This document shows, piece after piece, positions 16,261 through 24,214 of a DNA stretch of 64,000 bases. How positions within the stretch are numbered: position 1 is the first letter of the stretch; every line of letters starts with the position of its first letter. The translations under genes and the position numbers were made by a program. Location: NCBI RefSeq assembly GCF_036231945.1, contig NZ_CP109599.1:7033501-7097500 (forward strand). Reading direction: 5' to 3'. A model generated the notes under the pieces. That model did not search any database. It saw only the letters and a program-made list of their open reading frames with translations, and had not been told where the DNA came from. The DNA is from Streptomyces sp. NBC_01429. Lineage in GTDB: Bacteria; Actinomycetota; Actinomycetes; Streptomycetales; Streptomycetaceae.

Positions 16261-18774
16261 TCAGAGCTGTCCGACCGACGTGACCCGCACGACGGCCAGT
16301 CCTTCCTCGTCGGAGGCCGCGAGATCGACCTCCGCGCTGATACCCCAGTCGTGGTCGCCGTTCGGGTCGGCGAAGGTCTGCCGGACCCGCCACAGACCGT
16401 GCGCCGGGTCCTCCTCGATGGCGAGCAGCTTCGGCCCGCGCGCGTCGGGTCCCGTACCGAGGTCCTCGTACTCGTCCCAGTAGGCGTCCATCGCCTCGCC
16501 CCACCGGTCCGCGTCCCAGCCCGACTCGTTGTCCAGCTCGCCCAGGTCGTAGAACCTGTCCAGCGCGGCCAGCTCGACCCGGCGGAACATCGCGTTGCGC
16601 ACCAGCACCCGGAAGGCGCGCGCGTTGGCCGTGACCGGCCTGACCTGGTCGGCCTTCTCCCGCGCCTCCTCGGCGGTCTCGACCTCGGGGTTGGCCAGCT
16701 GCTCCCACTCGTCCAGCAGACTGGAGTCCACCTGGCGGACCATCTCGCCCAGCCAGGCCGTGAGGTCCTCCAGATCCTCCGACTTGAGATCGTCCGGAAT
16801 GGTGTGTTCCAGCGCCTTGTACGCGCCCGCCAGATAGCGCAGCACGATGCCCTCGGTCCTGGCCAGCTCGTAGTGCGAGGTGAACTCGGTGAAGGACAGG
16901 GCGCGTTCGTACATGTCGCGGATCACGGACTTCGGCGAGACCGGATGGTCGCCGACCCACGGATGGCTGGTGCGGTAGGTGTTGTACGCGTGCACCAGCA
17001 GCTCTTCGAGCGGCTTGGGGTACGTGACGTACTGGAGCCGCTCCATCCGCTCCTCGTACTCGATCCCGTCCGACTTCATCGCGCCGACCGCCTCGCCGCG
17101 CGCCTTGTTCTGCTGCGCGGCCAGGATCTGGCGCGGGTCGTCGAGCGTCGACTCGACCACCGAGACCATGTCCAGGGCGTACGAAGGCGATTCGGGGTCC
17201 AGCAGCTCGAACGAGGCCAGCGCGAACGTCGACAGCGGCTGGTTGAGCGCGAAGTCCTGCTGGAGGTCGACGGTCAGCCGGACGATACGGCCCTCCGCGT
17301 CGGGCGTCTCCAGCCGCTCCACCACACCGCCGTCCAGCAGCGAGCGGTAGATGGCGATCGCCCGCCGGATGTGCCGCAGCTGCTGCTTGCGCGACTCGTG
17401 GTTGTCCTCCAGCAGATGGCGCATCGCCTCGAAGGCGTTGCCCGGCCGGGCGATGACCGACAGCAGCATGGTGTGGGTGACCCGGAAACGCGAGGTCAGC
17501 GGCTCGGGATCGGAGCCGATCAGCTTGTCGAACGTCGTCTCCGACCAGGCGACGAAGCCCTCGGGGGCCTTCTTGCGCACCACCTTGCGGCGCTTCTTGG
17601 GATCGTCGCCCGCCTTCGCGAGCGCCTTCTCGTTCTCGACGACATGCTCGGGGGCCTGCGCGACGACCAGCCCCGCCGTGTCGAACCCGGCCCGCCCGGC
17701 CCGGCCCGCGATCTGGTGGAACTCCCGGGCGCGCAGGGTGCGTACGCGATTGCCGTCGTACTTGCTGAGCGCGGTGAACAGCACCGTACGGATGGGGACG
17801 TTGACGCCGACGCCGAGGGTGTCCGTACCGCAGATGACCTTCAGCAGCCCGGCCTGGGCGAGTTTCTCCACCAGCCTGCGGTACTTGGGCAGCATGCCGG
17901 CGTGGTGCACGCCGATCCCGTGCCGTACATAACGGGACAGGTTCCGGCCGAACTTGGTGGTGAAGCGGAAGTTGCCGATGAGATCGGCGATCCTGTCCTT
18001 CTCCTCGCGCGTGCACATGTTGATGCTCATCAGCGACTGCGCCCGCTCCACGGCGGCGGCCTGCGTGAAGTGCACGATGTAGACCGGCGCCTGCCGGGTC
18101 TCCAGCAGCTCGGTCAGCGTCTCGGTGATGGGGGTGAGACGGTACTCGTACGTGAGCGGTACGGGCCGGGTCGAGGACCGTACGACGGAGGTCGGCCGGC
18201 CGGTGCGGCGGGTCAGGTCCTCCTCGAAGCGCGAGACGTCACCGAGGGTCGCCGACATCAGGACGAACTGGGCCTGCGGCAGTTCCAGCAGCGGGATCTG
18301 CCATGCCCAGCCCCGGTCCGGCTCCGCGTAGAAGTGGAACTCGTCCATGACGACCTGGCCGATGTCGGCGTACTTCCCGTCGCGCAGCGCGATGGACGCC
18401 AGCACCTCCGCCGTACAGCAGATGACGGGCGCGTCCGCGTTGACGGAGGCGTCGCCGGTCAGCATGCCGACGTTCTCCGTGCCGAAGATCTTGCACAGGT
18501 CGAAGAACTTCTCCGAGACCAGCGCCTTGATCGGCGCGGTGTAGAAGGTGACCTTGTCCTGAGCCAGTGCCGTGAAGTGCGCACCCGCCGCGACCAGGCT
18601 CTTTCCCGAGCCGGTGGGGGTGGAAAGGATCACATTGGCTCCGGAGACCACCTCGATCAGCGCCTCCTCCTGCGCCGGATAGAGCGTGATGCCCCGGTCC
18701 TCGGCCCAGGAGGAGAAGGCCTCGAAGAGGGCATCGGGGTCGGCATCCGGCGGCAGCTGATCGATAAGGGTCAC
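16261..18774 (-). CDS. Ski2-like DEAD/DEAH-box helicase (DUF3516 family)
   Basis: 837-residue superfamily 2 helicase, likely acting on RNA. It has Walker A STPTGSGKS (about residues 50-58), the DEFH box in VVMDEFHFY, motif III SATLGD, and helicase C motifs GVHHAGMLPKYRR and HQIAGRAGRAGFD. The long C-terminal half is the DUF3516 type found across actinobacteria. The GTG start at 18774 (VTLIDQLPP) gives the usual family N-terminus; longer readings add unrelated sequence. The cellular substrate is not known. Confidence 0.9.
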   Translation of the reverse strand: MTLIDQLPPDADPDALFEAFSSWAEDRGITLYPAQEEALIEVVSGANVILSTPTGSGKSLVAAGAHFTALAQDKVTFYTAPIKALVSEKFFDLCKIFGTENVGMLTGDASVNADAPVICCTAEVLASIALRDGKYADIGQVVMDEFHFYAEPDRGWAWQIPLLELPQAQFVLMSATLGDVSRFEEDLTRRTGRPTSVVRSSTRPVPLTYEYRLTPITETLTELLETRQAPVYIVHFTQAAAVERAQSLMSINMCTREEKDRIADLIGNFRFTTKFGRNLSRYVRHGIGVHHAGMLPKYRRLVEKLAQAGLLKVICGTDTLGVGVNVPIRTVLFTALSKYDGNRVRTLRAREFHQIAGRAGRAGFDTAGLVVAQAPEHVVENEKALAKAGDDPKKRRKVVRKKAPEGFVAWSETTFDKLIGSDPEPLTSRFRVTHTMLLSVIARPGNAFEAMRHLLEDNHESRKQQLRHIRRAIAIYRSLLDGGVVERLETPDAEGRIVRLTVDLQQDFALNQPLSTFALASFELLDPESPSYALDMVSVVESTLDDPRQILAAQQNKARGEAVGAMKSDGIEYEERMERLQYVTYPKPLEELLVHAYNTYRTSHPWVGDHPVSPKSVIRDMYERALSFTEFTSHYELARTEGIVLRYLAGAYKALEHTIPDDLKSEDLEDLTAWLGEMVRQVDSSLLDEWEQLANPEVETAEEAREKADQVRPVTANARAFRVLVRNAMFRRVELAALDRFYDLGELDNESGWDADRWGEAMDAYWDEYEDLGTGPDARGPKLLAIEEDPAHGLWRVRQTFADPNGDHDWGISAEVDLAASDEEGLAVVRVTSVGQL

Positions 18775-18932
18775 GCCCCCATCTTGCCTGTCTTCCGTCC
18801 GGATGCGGGAACCGGACGGCCGGACGAAGATCATGGGCGATACGCTGGCCCGTCAACTGGGCACCAGGACAGTGGGCTTCACCACGAGCCACACACCGGG
18901 CCGCACCACAACTGCGATGGACGGGTACGACC

Positions 18933-19724
18933 ATGATGGGACCGGCACACTCTCTGTCAGGGGCAGCGGCCTGGCTGGGGGCGGGCGCCGCGGCGGCCGC
19001 ATTCGATCACGCCATGCCCTGGCCGGTACTGGTCGTCGGCGCGCTGATCTGCTCGGGCGCCGCGCTCGCCCCCGACCTCGACCACAAGGCCGCGACGATC
19101 TCCCGGGCGTTCGGCCCGGTGTCCAAGACGCTCTGCGAGGTCGTCGACAAGCTGTCGTACGCCGTCTACAAGGCGACCAGGAAGCCCGGTGACCCGCGCA
19201 GGACCGGCGGCCACCGCACGCTGACCCACACCTGGCTCTGGGCGGTCCTGATCGGCGCCGGCGCCTCCGCCGTCGCGTACACCGGCGGGCGCTGGGGCGT
19301 GCTCGCCATCCTCTTCGTCCATATGGTGCTGGCGGTCGAGGGCCTCCTCTGGAAGGCCGCCCGGGTCTCCAGCGACGTCCTGGTCTGGCTGCTCGGCGCC
19401 ACCAGCGCGTGGATGCTCGCAGGCATCCTCGACGAGCCGGGCAACGGGGCGAACTGGCTGTTCACCGCACCGGGCCAGGAATACCTCTGGCTCGGGCTGC
19501 CGATAATCCTCGGCGCGCTCGTGCACGACATCGGCGACGCGCTGACGGTCTCGGGCTGCCCGGTCCTGTGGCCCATCCCGATCGGCCGCAAGCGCTGGTA
19601 CCCGCTGGGCCCGCCGAAGGCGATGCGCTTCAGGGCCGGCGCCTGGGTGGAGGTGAAGGTGCTGATGCCCGTCTTCATGGTCGCGGGCGGGATAGGCGCC
19701 GCGTTCGCCCTCAACCTCGTCTGA
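18933..19724 (+). CDS. Membrane-bound metal-dependent hydrolase (YdjM/DUF457-like)
   Basis: 263-residue polytopic membrane protein. The metal-binding pattern is clear: HSLSG near the start, PDLDHKAATIS at about residue 47, GGHRTLTHT at about 90, and HDIGDALTVSGCPVLWPI near 190. Hydrophobic helices lie between these motifs. It is related to the LexA-regulated YdjM family, whose biochemical role is unresolved. It is divergent from the helicase gene. Two hairpins follow the stop. Confidence 0.82.
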   Translation: MMGPAHSLSGAAAWLGAGAAAAAFDHAMPWPVLVVGALICSGAALAPDLDHKAATISRAFGPVSKTLCEVVDKLSYAVYKATRKPGDPRRTGGHRTLTHTWLWAVLIGAGASAVAYTGGRWGVLAILFVHMVLAVEGLLWKAARVSSDVLVWLLGATSAWMLAGILDEPGNGANWLFTAPGQEYLWLGLPIILGALVHDIGDALTVSGCPVLWPIPIGRKRWYPLGPPKAMRFRAGAWVEVKVLMPVFMVAGGIGAAFALNLV

Positions 19725-19759
19725 GAGCCTGTCGGGTCAGAGGTCGCCCGACAGGCTCT
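19724..19759. terminator. Hairpin formed by a dispersed element
   Basis: AGAGCCTGTCGGG (19724-19736) pairs with its complement at 19747-19759 across a 10-base loop, starting at the stop codon of the membrane hydrolase. The loop and right arm belong to a 28-base element also present at 15323-15350. Confidence 0.7.
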
Positions 19760-19781
19760 GAGGCGGCGGGGGACCACCCGC

Positions 19782-19830
19782 CCCTCCGGGCGGCGTACGG
19801 GGGCGGTGCCTCCGTACGCCGCCCGGAGGG
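19782..19830. terminator. Strong hairpin terminator between convergent genes
   Basis: Perfect 19-base arms, 19782-19800 (CCCTCCGGGCGGCGTACGG) and 19812-19830, with an 11-base loop, 9 bases from the stop of the ABC transporter gene on the minus strand. It probably ends transcription from both sides. Confidence 0.8.
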
Positions 19831-19839
19831 CCGGGCCCG

Positions 19840-21621
19840 TCAGCCGTGCCAGGACCGCCACAGCGCGGCGTACGCGCCGTCCGCCGCCACCAGCTCGTCA
19901 TGGCTGCCCAGCTCGCTGATCCGGCCCTCCTCGACCACCGCGATCACATCCGCGTCGTGCGCCGTGTGCAGCCGGTGGGCGATCGCCACCACCGTACGGC
20001 CGTCCAGCACCCGGGCCAGCGACCGCTCCAGGTGCCGGGCCGCCCGGGGATCCAGCAGCGAGGTCGCCTCGTCCAGCACCAGCGTGTGCGGGTCCGCCAG
20101 CACCAGCCTGGCCAGCGCGATCTGCTGCGCCTGGGCCGGGGTCAGGGCCGCGCCGCCGGAACCGACCTCGGTGTCCATGCCGTCGTCCAGCGCCCGCGCC
20201 CAGCCGTCCGCGTCGACCGCCCCGAGGGCCGCCCACAGCTCGGCGTCCGCCGCTCCCGTACGGGCCAGCAGCAGATTGTCGCGCAGGGAGCCCACGAACA
20301 CGTGGTGCTCCTGGTTGACCAGCGCGACGTGTTCCCGTACCCGCTCGGCGGGCATCCGGGACAGCTCGGCGCCGCCCAGAGCGACCCGCCCCTCGCGCGG
20401 ACCGTAGATGCCCGCGAGCAGCCGGCCCAGCGTCGACTTCCCGGCGCCCGAGGGGCCGACCAGCGCCAGCCGGGTGCCGGGGCTGACCGCCAGCGTCACG
20501 TCGTGCAGTACGTCGACGCCCTCCCGGTAGCCGAAGCGCACCCGGTCCGCGCTGACGTCCCGCCCCTCGGGCACGACGGAGGCGTCGCCCGCGTCCGGCT
20601 CGATGTCGCGGACGCCCACCAGGCGCGCGATGGACACCTGGGCCACCTGGAGTTCGTCGTACCAGCGCAGGATCAGACCCACCGGGTCCACCAGCATCTG
20701 GGCGAAGAGCGCGCCCGTCGTCAGCTGGCCGACGGTGATCCAGCCCTGGAGGGCGAAGAAGCCGCCCATCACCAGCACGGCGAGGAAGATCGTCACATGG
20801 GTGAGGTTGATGACGGGGAACAGCACCGACCGCAGGGAGAGCGTGTACCGCTCCCATGCCGTCCACTCCTTGACCCGCCGCTCCGACAGCGCCACGCGCC
20901 GGCCGCCGAGGCGGTGCGCCTCCACGGTCCTGCCCGCGTCGACGGTCTCGGCGAGCATCGCCGCGACCGCCGCGTACCCGGCGGCCTCCGAGCGGTACGC
21001 CGAGGGCGCCCGCCGGAAGTACCAGCGGCAGCCGACGATCAGCAGCGGCAGCGCCACCAGCACCGCGAGCGCCAGCGGCGGCGCCGTGACCGTCATGGCG
21101 CCGAGCAGCAGCACCACCCAGACGACGCCGATGGCGAGCTGCGGCACGGCCTCGCGCATGGCGTTCGCCAGCCGGTCGATGTCCGTGGTGATGCGGGAGA
21201 GCAGATCGCCCGTGCCCGCCCGCTCCAGCACCCCGGGCGGCAGCCCCACGGACCGGACGAGGAAGTCCTCCCGGAGATCCGCGAGCATCTCCTCGCCCAG
21301 CATCGCGCCGCGCAGCCGCACCATCCGGGTGAAGAACGTCTGGACCACCAGCGCGACCGCGAAGATCACGGCGACCCGCTCCATGTGCAGCTCGCGCGCG
21401 CCGCTGGAGAGGTCCTCGACGATGCCGCCGAGCAGATAGGGGCCGACCATCGAGGCGACCACCGAGACCGCGTTGACGGTGACCAGCACGATGAACGCCC
21501 GGCGGTGCCGGCTCAGCAGCTCGCTGACGTAGGCCCGTACGGTCGCGGGGGTGCCGACGGGCAGGGTCGTCGCCGACTCCGGGGCCGCCGGGTCGTAGGC
21601 CGGAGGCGCCACGCCGATCAT
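19840..21621 (-). CDS. ABC exporter half-transporter with degenerate signature motif
   Basis: 593-residue membrane-plus-ATPase half-transporter. Six hydrophobic helices occupy about residues 40-320. Walker A is intact (GPSGAGKST, about 388-396), Walker B has the catalytic Glu (TLVLDEATSLLD) and the H-loop His is present (AIAHRL), but the signature motif reads LTPAQ instead of LSGGQ. Its ATG overlaps the stop of the upstream half-transporter (ATGA at 21618-21621), so the two are made together and almost certainly form a heterodimer in which this subunit supplies the working Walker A/B. Substrate unknown; control by the upstream MarR gene is likely. Confidence 0.88.
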   Translation of the reverse strand: MIGVAPPAYDPAAPESATTLPVGTPATVRAYVSELLSRHRRAFIVLVTVNAVSVVASMVGPYLLGGIVEDLSSGARELHMERVAVIFAVALVVQTFFTRMVRLRGAMLGEEMLADLREDFLVRSVGLPPGVLERAGTGDLLSRITTDIDRLANAMREAVPQLAIGVVWVVLLLGAMTVTAPPLALAVLVALPLLIVGCRWYFRRAPSAYRSEAAGYAAVAAMLAETVDAGRTVEAHRLGGRRVALSERRVKEWTAWERYTLSLRSVLFPVINLTHVTIFLAVLVMGGFFALQGWITVGQLTTGALFAQMLVDPVGLILRWYDELQVAQVSIARLVGVRDIEPDAGDASVVPEGRDVSADRVRFGYREGVDVLHDVTLAVSPGTRLALVGPSGAGKSTLGRLLAGIYGPREGRVALGGAELSRMPAERVREHVALVNQEHHVFVGSLRDNLLLARTGAADAELWAALGAVDADGWARALDDGMDTEVGSGGAALTPAQAQQIALARLVLADPHTLVLDEATSLLDPRAARHLERSLARVLDGRTVVAIAHRLHTAHDADVIAVVEEGRISELGSHDELVAADGAYAALWRSWHG

Positions 21622-23477
21622 GCTGATTCCTCGATCTCTTCCCGTGCCCGCGCCAGCGCCGGCGTGATGGTCTGTCTCTCGTCGTGCTGTTTCCCGGCGT
21701 GCTCCCTGGCGCTCGCGCCGACGGGGTGCTCGTCGTCCGCCTCGCGCGTGACGACCTCCCGGTAGGCGGGGTCGCCCGCCATCAGCTCGCGGTGCGTCCC
21801 CACCGCCGCGACCTTGCCGTCATGGACGAAGGCCACGCAGTCCGCGTGGTCCAGCAGCAGCGGCGAGGAGGCCAGGACGACCGTCGTACGGCCGGTGCGC
21901 AGCTCCTTCACGCCCCGGGCGATCCGCGCCTCGGTGTGCGAGTCCACGGCGGAGGTCGGCTCGTCGAGCACCAGCACCTCGGGGTCGGTGACCAGCGAAC
22001 GCGCCAGCGCGAGGCGCTGCCGCTGCCCGCCGGAGAGCGACCGGCCGCGCTCGGTGATACGGGAACGCATCGGATCCCCGCTGCCGTCCACCGAGGCCTG
22101 CACCAGCGCGTCGAGCACATCGCCGCACTGCGCCGCCGCCAGCGCCCGGCCGGCGTCGACCGCGCCGGAGGCCGGCACGTCCAGCAGCTCGGTCAGCGTC
22201 CCGGAGAGCAGCACCGGATCCTTGTCCTGGACGAGCACACTGGCCCGCGCCGCGTCCAGCGGCAGATCGTCCAGCGGCACCCCGTCGAGCAGCACCGACG
22301 GGCCCGGCTCCGCCTCGGCCGCGTGGCCGCCGAGCCGCTCGGCCAGCCGCCCCGCCACGTCCGGGTCGCCGCACACCACGGCGGTCAGCCGCCCGGCCGC
22401 CACGCGCAGCCCGCTGACCGGGTCGTACAGGTCGCCGGCCGGCCGCGCGTCGTCGAGGCCGCCGCGCTCGTCCTCGAACGCCGTGCGCCGCAGCGACAGC
22501 ACCCGGGCCGCGCGCTTCGCCGAGGGCCGGGAGAAGGAGTACGCCATGGCGATCTCCTCGAAGTGGCGCAGCGGGAAGAGCAGCAGCGTCACCCCGCTGT
22601 ACACGGTCACCAGCGCCCCGACGCCGATCCGTCCGTCCAGCGCGAGATGGGCTCCGTACCAGACGACCGAGATCAGCAGGACGCCCGGCAGCAGCACCTG
22701 GATGGCCGAGATCAGGGCCCACATCCTGGCGCTGCGCACGGCGGCCTCGCGCACCTCCTGCGAGGCCGTGCGGTAGCGGCGCAGGAACAGCTCCTCGCCG
22801 CCGATGCCGCGCAGCACCCGGAGCCCCGCCACGGTGTCCGAGGCCAGCTCGGTGGCCTTGCCGGCCTTCTCGCGCTGGACGTCGGCCCGTTGGGTGGCGC
22901 GGGGGAGCAGCGGCAGGACGGAGAGGGCGAGCACCGGTACGCCGCAGGCGATCAGCGTCCCCAGCTCGGGCAGGTAGAGGACCAGGCCGACACAGATGAA
23001 GACGATCGCGATGACGGCGGCCAGGAAGCGCGAGAGCGCCTCCACGAACCAGCCGATCTTCTCGACGTCACCGGTGGAGACGGCGACGACCTCACCGGCC
23101 GCGACCCGCCGGGTCAGCGCGGAGCCGAGTTCGGCCGTCTTGCGGGCCAGCAGCTGCTGGACCCGGGCGGCGGCGGTGATCCAGTTGGTGATGGCGGCGC
23201 GGTGCAGCATGGTGTCGCCGAGGGCGATGGCGGCGCCGGTCACCGCGATCAGCCCGCCGGCGAGCGCCAGCCGGGAGCCCGAGCGGTCGATCACCGCCTG
23301 GACGGCGAGCCCGGCTCCCACGGGGAGTCCGGCGATGCCCGCGAAGTGCACCAGGCCCCAGCACAGCGCCTTGAGCTGGCCGCCCAGTTGACCCCGTCCG
23401 AGCCACAGCAGGAACCGGGGGCCCGACCTGGTGTCGGGAATCCCGGGGTCGGGATACGGAAGGTCGCGAATCTGCAT
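21618..23477 (-). CDS. ABC exporter half-transporter with degenerate Walker A and H-loop
   Basis: 619-residue half-transporter, six membrane helices then an ATPase domain. The Walker A position reads VCGDPDVAGRL, without the Gly-Lys-Ser/Thr needed to hold ATP, and the H-loop His is replaced (VVLASSPLLLD). The signature motif LSGGQRQRLALARS (about residues 478-491) and Walker B with Glu (VLVLDEPTSAVD) are intact. These defects complement those of the overlapping downstream subunit. The C-terminus is a charged tail. The ribosome site at 23477 is weak (GGGG). Confidence 0.88.
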   Translation of the reverse strand: MQIRDLPYPDPGIPDTRSGPRFLLWLGRGQLGGQLKALCWGLVHFAGIAGLPVGAGLAVQAVIDRSGSRLALAGGLIAVTGAAIALGDTMLHRAAITNWITAAARVQQLLARKTAELGSALTRRVAAGEVVAVSTGDVEKIGWFVEALSRFLAAVIAIVFICVGLVLYLPELGTLIACGVPVLALSVLPLLPRATQRADVQREKAGKATELASDTVAGLRVLRGIGGEELFLRRYRTASQEVREAAVRSARMWALISAIQVLLPGVLLISVVWYGAHLALDGRIGVGALVTVYSGVTLLLFPLRHFEEIAMAYSFSRPSAKRAARVLSLRRTAFEDERGGLDDARPAGDLYDPVSGLRVAAGRLTAVVCGDPDVAGRLAERLGGHAAEAEPGPSVLLDGVPLDDLPLDAARASVLVQDKDPVLLSGTLTELLDVPASGAVDAGRALAAAQCGDVLDALVQASVDGSGDPMRSRITERGRSLSGGQRQRLALARSLVTDPEVLVLDEPTSAVDSHTEARIARGVKELRTGRTTVVLASSPLLLDHADCVAFVHDGKVAAVGTHRELMAGDPAYREVVTREADDEHPVGASAREHAGKQHDERQTITPALARAREEIEESA

Positions 23478-23627
23478 GATGCCCCATGGCTCGTGGAGTG
23501 GCCCAAACCGTGCAAGGTTCGCTCCGACCAGGGGTATGAGGCAATGGGTTTTCCGCGCCGGGCGTCACTTCGAGCCAGTTCAGGGGCGCTCGCGGGCCGC
23601 CCGGACGGCACTTCGCGCCGCCCGTCG

Positions 23628-24071
23628 TCAGCAGTGGTGCTCGGGGCCGCCGGCCACCAGGGTCGCGAGCAGTCCGCCGAGCACCTCGCGCTGCTCCGGG
23701 GTCAGCGGGGCGAGGACGTCCTCGGCGGCGGACCTGCGGGCGCCGCGCAGCGCCCGCAGGGTGGCCCGCCCGGTGTCGGTCACCTCGACGCGCACCACCC
23801 TGCGGTTGGTGGGGTCGGGGACGCGTTTCGCCCAGCCGCTGGCCTCCAGGCCGTCGACCAGGGTCGTCACGGCGCGCGGTACGACTTCGAGCCGCCGGGC
23901 CAGATCGGCCATCCGGGGCGGCGTCTCGTACCACGCGAGGGCGCGCAACAGCCTCGCCTGGGCCGGGGTGATGCCGATCGGCTCCAGCTGGTGCTTCTGG
24001 ATGCGCTGGAGCCGGCGGGTCAGCCGCAGGAGCTGCTCGGCCAGCATGCCGTCGGCGTCGGGGGTGCTCAT
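23628..24071 (-). CDS. MarR family transcriptional regulator
   Basis: 147-residue winged-helix regulator. The recognition region is TPPRMADLARRLEVVPRAVTTLVDGLEASGWAKRV with wing DPTNRRVVRVEVTDTG, the classical MarR pattern. It lies upstream of the heterodimeric exporter on the same strand and divergent from a third exporter gene, with a 9-base-arm palindrome in the shared promoter region. It is inferred to repress both transporters and itself until a drug-like ligand binds. Confidence 0.9.
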   Translation of the reverse strand: MSTPDADGMLAEQLLRLTRRLQRIQKHQLEPIGITPAQARLLRALAWYETPPRMADLARRLEVVPRAVTTLVDGLEASGWAKRVPDPTNRRVVRVEVTDTGRATLRALRGARRSAAEDVLAPLTPEQREVLGGLLATLVAGGPEHHC

Positions 24072-24093
24072 GCCGGAATAATATCAGGACCAC

Positions 24094-24122
24094 GCTCATT
24101 GTGAACATAGGTAACAATGAGC
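24094..24122. promoter_or_regulatory. Candidate MarR operator
   Basis: GCTCATTGT (24094-24102) and ACAATGAGC (24114-24122) are perfect 9-base arms separated by 11 bases, 23 bases before the MarR start and 92 bases before the divergent exporter start. The surrounding AT-rich stretch is where the divergent promoters should lie. Confidence 0.7.
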
Positions 24123-24214
24123 TAAGCTCTGCTACGTTCGGCCCGCCCGGCCGGCCCCGTCCGCACGACGGGCCCCGCTCCGTGGCCGGCCCCGCACGTT
24201 TCCCGAAGGAGCCC

